From Chryseobacterium piscicola (GTDB lineage Bacteria > Bacteroidota > Bacteroidia > Flavobacteriales > Weeksellaceae): 64,000 bases of DNA. A program made the translations under genes and the position numbers. The stretch's first letter is position 1; each line of letters opens with the position of its first letter. The stretch is from the NCBI RefSeq assembly GCF_900156685.1, contig NZ_FTOJ01000005.1, positions 62,001 through 126,000 of the forward strand, read 5' to 3'. The notes beneath the pieces are model-generated. The model ran no database searches, was not told where the DNA came from, and saw only the letters and a program-made list of their open reading frames with translations. Positions 60,816 to 64,000 of this stretch are shown one piece after another.

Positions 60816-61568
60816 TTAATCTTGTGCAGTTGTTCTTGCTGAACTTTTATACACCTGAAGATTAAAAATAAAAGTGGTATTTCTAAAAGGTGAAGAATAA
60901 CCGGTGCCAAAAGAATAATGTACATCTCTAGCGTATGCCGCTTTTGAAGGTACAATAATTACTCCCTGAAGATTTGGAACTTCTGCATCCGACTGATTAA
61001 ATGCCTTGAACTTTCTGATGGCCTCTTGAAAACCTTCCATCTCGTAATAGCTTCTTTGTTTTGTTGCATCCGTTGTTGCAGCATTAAGCGTAGAATTTTT
61101 TACGTAATAAAAAATTGGATCTGAAATTGGGCTTCCAGTCTCATCCAATGGAGAAAATCCCGAAAAAGTTGAGTTGGTAAGAAATGTAGTATTGCCATCA
61201 CTAGTTCCTGCAAGATAAGTCTTTGCTCTCATCATAATTCTCATCACATCTGTATTGCCAATAGCAGTTCCAGGGTTGGGCTGCGCCGTACTTCTGATGA
61301 TATAGATTGCTCCCGAAGGAGTAGTTTGAGGATTAAGGTCCTTTAGCTTTGTTTCATTGTCATCTGCGGCATCAGTGCTGCTAAATGACTTTATATTCCC
61401 ACGGGAATCGAGATAATTGTTTTCTAAAAATTTCTGTATTGCCTCATTGTCATAAGAATTCTGTACATTGATATCCTCAGGTTCTACATAAGTTTGTACC
61501 TCGTCATCTTTTTTACACGCGGAAAAACAAATTGATCCAGCGATTAAATATAAAAATATTTTCTTCAT
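60816..61568 (-). CDS. FKBP-like lipoprotein
   Basis: A 250-residue lipoprotein with a lipobox ending FSAC (cysteine at residue 18). The C-terminal half resembles an FKBP domain: YEMEGFQEAIRKF (as GFQEAL), GVIIVPSKAAYARD (as IPSHLAYG) and the terminal FRNTTFIFNLQVYKS. The N-terminal half is a charged linker. The fit to FKBP is moderate, and the active-site residues are only partly kept. Probable periplasmic or outer-membrane-attached chaperone. Confidence 0.75.
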   Translation of the reverse strand: MKKIFLYLIAGSICFSACKKDDEVQTYVEPEDINVQNSYDNEAIQKFLENNYLDSRGNIKSFSSTDAADDNETKLKDLNPQTTPSGAIYIIRSTAQPNPGTAIGNTDVMRIMMRAKTYLAGTSDGNTTFLTNSTFSGFSPLDETGSPISDPIFYYVKNSTLNAATTDATKQRSYYEMEGFQEAIRKFKAFNQSDAEVPNLQGVIIVPSKAAYARDVHYSFGTGYSSPFRNTTFIFNLQVYKSSARTTAQD

Positions 61569-61620
61569 TTTAAAAACTTTACTTACTTTACAAATAATAT
61601 CGACAAAAGTATAAAAAATT

Positions 61621-62058
61621 ATGAGAATAGATAAATTTTTGTGGAGTATTCGTTTTTATAAAACCAGAACGCTCTCTACGGAAGAAATAAAAAAAAATAG
61701 AATATCAGTTGCAGGTTCGGTGGTAAAGTCATCAAAAGAAGTAAGAGAAGGCGATATCATTCAAATCAGAAAAAACCAAATCGATTATAAAATTAAAGTT
61801 CTCCAAATTCCAAAAAGTAGATTGGGCGCTAAGCTGGTGCCACTTCACGTAAAAGATGTAACAGATCAAGAACAATACGAATTACTGAAACTTCGCCGGA
61901 TGTCACAAGATTACTATAGGGGTAAAGGCGAAGGTAGACCAACAAAAAAAGACCGTCGTGATATGGATGATTATACAGGCAATGATGTGGAATCAGATTT
62001 TACAGATTGGGATGATTTTTTCGGAGAATCTCATTCGGATAAACAAAGCGATGATTAA
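61621..62058 (+). CDS. S4-domain RNA-binding protein (Hsp15-like)
   Basis: A 145-residue protein with an N-terminal S4 RNA-binding domain (MRIDKFLWSIRFYKTRT, ISVAGSVVKSSKEVREGDII) and a basic middle (LRRMSQDYYRGKGEGRPTKK), ending in an acidic tail. Resembles heat-shock protein 15 (HslR), which recycles 50S subunits with stalled tRNA. Its stop codon lies at the start of the long terminator shared with aroK. Confidence 0.9.
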   Translation: MRIDKFLWSIRFYKTRTLSTEEIKKNRISVAGSVVKSSKEVREGDIIQIRKNQIDYKIKVLQIPKSRLGAKLVPLHVKDVTDQEQYELLKLRRMSQDYYRGKGEGRPTKKDRRDMDDYTGNDVESDFTDWDDFFGESHSDKQSDD

Positions 62059-62104
62059 AATAAAAGAAAAACTTTACCTCACAGGTAAAGTTTTTCTTTT
62101 ATTT
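62058..62104. terminator. Perfect 22-bp bidirectional terminator overlapping aroK
   Basis: 62058-62079 pairs perfectly with 62083-62104 over a 3-nt loop. The right arm encodes the last residues of aroK (KEKLYL), and the left arm begins at the stop of the S4 gene. Confidence 0.92.
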
Positions 62105-62594
62105 CTAAAACAATGTCTTCAGGATCTTTGTTATCTGTACTTAATGTAAACTGAGATTTTGAGTAATATGCATTTCTTTCAAATAAATGCTTAGCAATAA
62201 ATTCTGGCAAATCTTCATCAGAAATGTTGGTTATAAGCGGTCTTTTTTCTTTTTGTTTAGAAATCCTAGTGACCAATGTGTTGATATTTGCTTTTAGAAA
62301 CACAGTTTTAGAATTTAGATTGATAATTTCCATATTGTTGTAGTAAACCGGAGTTCCGCCCCCAAGGCTCAAAACAATGTTTTCATCGCTGGCTAAAATT
62401 TCTTCTAAAATTTCTCTTTCTGTCTTTCTAAAGAAAATTTCTCCTTTTTTCTCAAAGATTTCAGGAATAGTCATCTTCAAACGCTTAGAAATCTCTTTGT
62501 CGAGGTCTAAAAGTTTAAAATTTATTTTGTCGCTTAATATTTTGGAAATGTGAGATTTGCCACTTCCCATGTAGCCAATTAGTGAAATTATCAT
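62079..62594 (-). CDS. aroK: Shikimate kinase
   Basis: Phosphorylates shikimate in aromatic amino-acid synthesis. The 171-residue P-loop kinase has GYMGSGKSHISKIL (Walker A), DLDKEISKRLKMTIPEIFEK (shikimate-binding), and LSLGGGTPVYYNNME. The last six codons lie inside the terminator shared with the convergent S4 gene. Confidence 0.95.
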   Translation of the reverse strand: MIISLIGYMGSGKSHISKILSDKINFKLLDLDKEISKRLKMTIPEIFEKKGEIFFRKTEREILEEILASDENIVLSLGGGTPVYYNNMEIINLNSKTVFLKANINTLVTRISKQKEKRPLITNISDEDLPEFIAKHLFERNAYYSKSQFTLSTDNKDPEDIVLEIKEKLYL

Positions 62595-62625
62595 GAAATT
62601 ATTTTAAACAAATTTGCAAAAAAGT

Positions 62626-62655
62626 TTTGAGATAACGAAAAAAGCTATATCTTTG
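62626..62655 (+). promoter_or_regulatory. Promoter of the tRNA cluster
   Basis: TTTG (62626-62629) and TATCTTTG (62648-62655), 18 nt apart, a strong match to the Bacteroidetes consensus; the first tRNA starts 55 nt later. Confidence 0.8.
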
Positions 62656-62710
62656 CACCACTAAAAACAAGGGACATTACTTAACAGTGAAACTTGATAA
62701 TAAAGTGACC

Positions 62711-62783
62711 GACTCGGTAGCTCAGCTGGTAGAGCAATACACTTTTAATGTATGGGTCCTGGGTTCGAATCCCAGCCGGGTCA
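62711..62783 (+). tRNA. tRNA-Lys (TTT)
   Basis: Cloverleaf of 73 nt without encoded CCA. Acceptor GACTCGG pairs with CCGGGTC, anticodon TTT in ACTTTTAAT, T-loop GGTTCGAATCC. Identical to the third tRNA of the cluster. Confidence 0.95.
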
Positions 62784-62818
62784 CTAGCGAAATTTATTAC
62801 TTATTAGTAATTTTTTTT

Positions 62819-62901
62819 GCCTGCGTGGTGAAATTGGTAGACACGCCATCTTGAGGGGGTGGTTTCCTAAGGATGTGCTGGTTCGAGTCCAGTCGCAGGC
62901 A
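62819..62901 (+). tRNA. tRNA-Leu (GAG)
   Basis: About 83 nt with a class II variable arm (GTGGTTTCCTAAGGATGTG). Acceptor GCCTGCG pairs with CGCAGGC; the anticodon loop TTGAGGG gives GAG, reading CUC and CUU. Confidence 0.93.
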
Positions 62902-62967
62902 CTAGCAAAAAAAAAGTTTGGTAATTCTAAAATTTATTTTAAATTTATCAAATCTAAAAACAAGACC

Positions 62968-63040
62968 GACTCGGTAGCTCAGCTGGTAGAGCAATACACT
63001 TTTAATGTATGGGTCCTGGGTTCGAATCCCAGCCGGGTCA
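62968..63040 (+). tRNA. tRNA-Lys (TTT), second copy
   Basis: Sequence identical to the copy at 62711 over all 73 nt, and both are preceded by GACC. Part of a tRNA-Lys, tRNA-Leu, tRNA-Lys cluster in one transcript. Confidence 0.95.
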
Positions 63041-63094
63041 CAAGTTTACTGAAAAGTAAATTTTTTTCATATTAATATTTTGTGATTTGGTGTT

Positions 63095-63129
63095 TCAAAG
63101 GCTTCTTTCCAGAAGCCTTTGATTTTTTT
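63095..63129. terminator. Terminator between the tRNA cluster and panC
   Basis: TCAAAGGCTTCT pairs with AGAAGCCTTTGA over a TTCC loop and is followed by TTTTTTT. It serves the tRNAs and possibly the convergent panC. Confidence 0.9.
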
Positions 63130-63132
63130 GTA

Positions 63133-63978
63133 TTACATCGGTAAATTATCAATCAATCTTACACCATCTACAATCACAACAATAAATGCTCTGTAATTTC
63201 TATCTTTATAAAAAAATTCTGGTTCATTTAATGTTTTTTCGTCTGCAATCAAAAAATATTCCAGCTGCATATTTTCCTGGTCGTCAAAAATCGCTGAAAC
63301 TTTATTCTTTATACTTGGGTAAGGATCTTCTTTAAACCAAGTTTTAACTTTTGTAAGTGTTTCGAAAATCACTTTAGATGCTTCTCTCCTGTTTTCAGAA
63401 AGTCTTTGGTTTCTGCTGCTTAAAGCAAGTCCGTTTTCGGCTCTATATGTGGGAACGCCAATGATTTTTACTGGCAAATTTCGCATTTCGACCATTTTTC
63501 TAATGATTGCAAGTTGCTGAAAATCTTTTTCTCCAAAATAGGCATTGTCAGGTTTTACTTGTCTGAAAAGTTCTTCAACAACAGTTCCTACACCGTCAAA
63601 ATGACCGGGACGAGATTTTCCCTCCATTTCATTTTCTAAGCCTCCAAAATCGTAATTGTTGCTTTTTGCTTGTTCGGGATAGATGTCTGATACTTCTGGT
63701 ATATACACAGCATCTACTAAACCTGATTTTTTCAAAATTTCTAAATCTTGCTCAATATTACGAGGATATTTTGCTAGATCTTGTTGATTGTTGAATTGAG
63801 TAGGATTCACAAAAATAGAAGATACGATAAGGTCATTTTCTTTTTTTGCTTTTTCGTAGAGCGAAATATGACCTGCATGCAAAGCACCCATTGTAGGAGC
63901 AAATCCTATTTTTTTACCCATTTCTTTTTGTCTCTCAATAAAATTTTGTAGCGTTTTTTTACTTTTTATTACTTCCAT
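63133..63978 (-). CDS. panC: Pantothenate synthetase
   Basis: Joins pantoate and beta-alanine with ATP to make pantothenate. The 281-residue chain carries FAPTMGALHAGHISLYEKAK (the HIGH-like ATP motif), SIFVNPTQFNNQQDLAKYPR, and FGEKDFQQLAIIRKMV with the conserved lysine region. Stop lies just past the tRNA terminator. The upstream promoter is outside or at the edge of the window. Confidence 0.96.
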   Translation of the reverse strand: MEVIKSKKTLQNFIERQKEMGKKIGFAPTMGALHAGHISLYEKAKKENDLIVSSIFVNPTQFNNQQDLAKYPRNIEQDLEILKKSGLVDAVYIPEVSDIYPEQAKSNNYDFGGLENEMEGKSRPGHFDGVGTVVEELFRQVKPDNAYFGEKDFQQLAIIRKMVEMRNLPVKIIGVPTYRAENGLALSSRNQRLSENRREASKVIFETLTKVKTWFKEDPYPSIKNKVSAIFDDQENMQLEYFLIADEKTLNEPEFFYKDRNYRAFIVVIVDGVRLIDNLPM

Positions 63979-64000
63979 ATATATATTAAATAGCTGATTC

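Noticed and set aside
60680..60865. 61-codon frame across the terminator before the FKBP-like lipoprotein
   Set aside because: It runs through a strong bidirectional terminator and into the end of a convergent gene.

Overview
The window looks like chromosomal DNA of a flavobacterium of the Weeksellaceae, close to Chryseobacterium (inferred from content, not from a search). The pointers are low G+C; many TAnnTTTG -7 boxes with few Shine-Dalgarno sites; type IX secretion signals (a PorZ-like protein with a C-terminal sorting domain and a secreted protein with a gliding-motility type C-terminus); split UshA-like nucleotidase genes; MtaB; Mqo; and several tandem POT peptide transporters. No rRNA, prophage, IS element or CRISPR array was seen.

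Layout. 1-8.3 kb: hexuronate catabolism (eda fragment, ExuT-like transporter, uxaB, uxaA), interrupted by a 6-copy 125-bp tandem repeat, then a phosphatase, a LacI regulator and the relic of a sugar transporter. 8.3-13.5 kb: deoD, an orphan PAS histidine kinase, a HIRAN protein, and long AT-rich gaps that hold small candidate transcripts. 13.5-20.9 kb: a tellurite-type (Ter) stress cluster, HAD - phosphoribosyltransferase - TerD - TelA - unknown - TerD - TerC, followed by a convergent catalase-like gene. 21-31 kb: a secreted unknown, an FKBP, an Rrf2 regulator with two matching palindromic sites beside its NAD(P)-binding partner, an M23 peptidase, gpsA, mqo, DUF1684 and an SDR. 31-36.5 kb: a minus-strand cluster of split nucleotidase, porZ and recO, then dapA. 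36.7-48 kb: GNAT, recG, a secreted thioredoxin, a DUF1016 nuclease and three POT transporters, one carrying an inserted DUF805-like domain. 48-56.6 kb: a toxin-antitoxin pair, DPP-IV-like peptidase, an alpha-glucan-phosphorylase-like protein whose expected PLP lysine is a threonine, a possible nuclease, and a T9SS cargo protein. 57-64 kb: a transglutaminase-like gene broken by a stop codon, mtaB, a glutamate-synthase-like oxidoreductase, an FKBP-like lipoprotein, an S4 protein, aroK, three tRNAs and panC.

How the genes fit together. UxaB, UxaA and Eda form consecutive parts of the galacturonate/tagaturonate to KDPG route, with the transporter feeding it and the LacI protein a likely regulator. 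The Ter genes are packed with gaps of 1 to 14 bp or overlaps and should act as one unit. The POT transporters, the DPP-IV-like enzyme and the secreted peptidase point to a peptide-using lifestyle. The most interesting leads are the interleaved inverted repeats of the 125-bp array, the Ter operon with its unrecognised 314-residue protein, the paired Rrf2 sites, the DUF805 insertion in a POT transporter, and the K-to-T change in the phosphorylase-like enzyme. Everything here is from reading the sequence; no database search was run.
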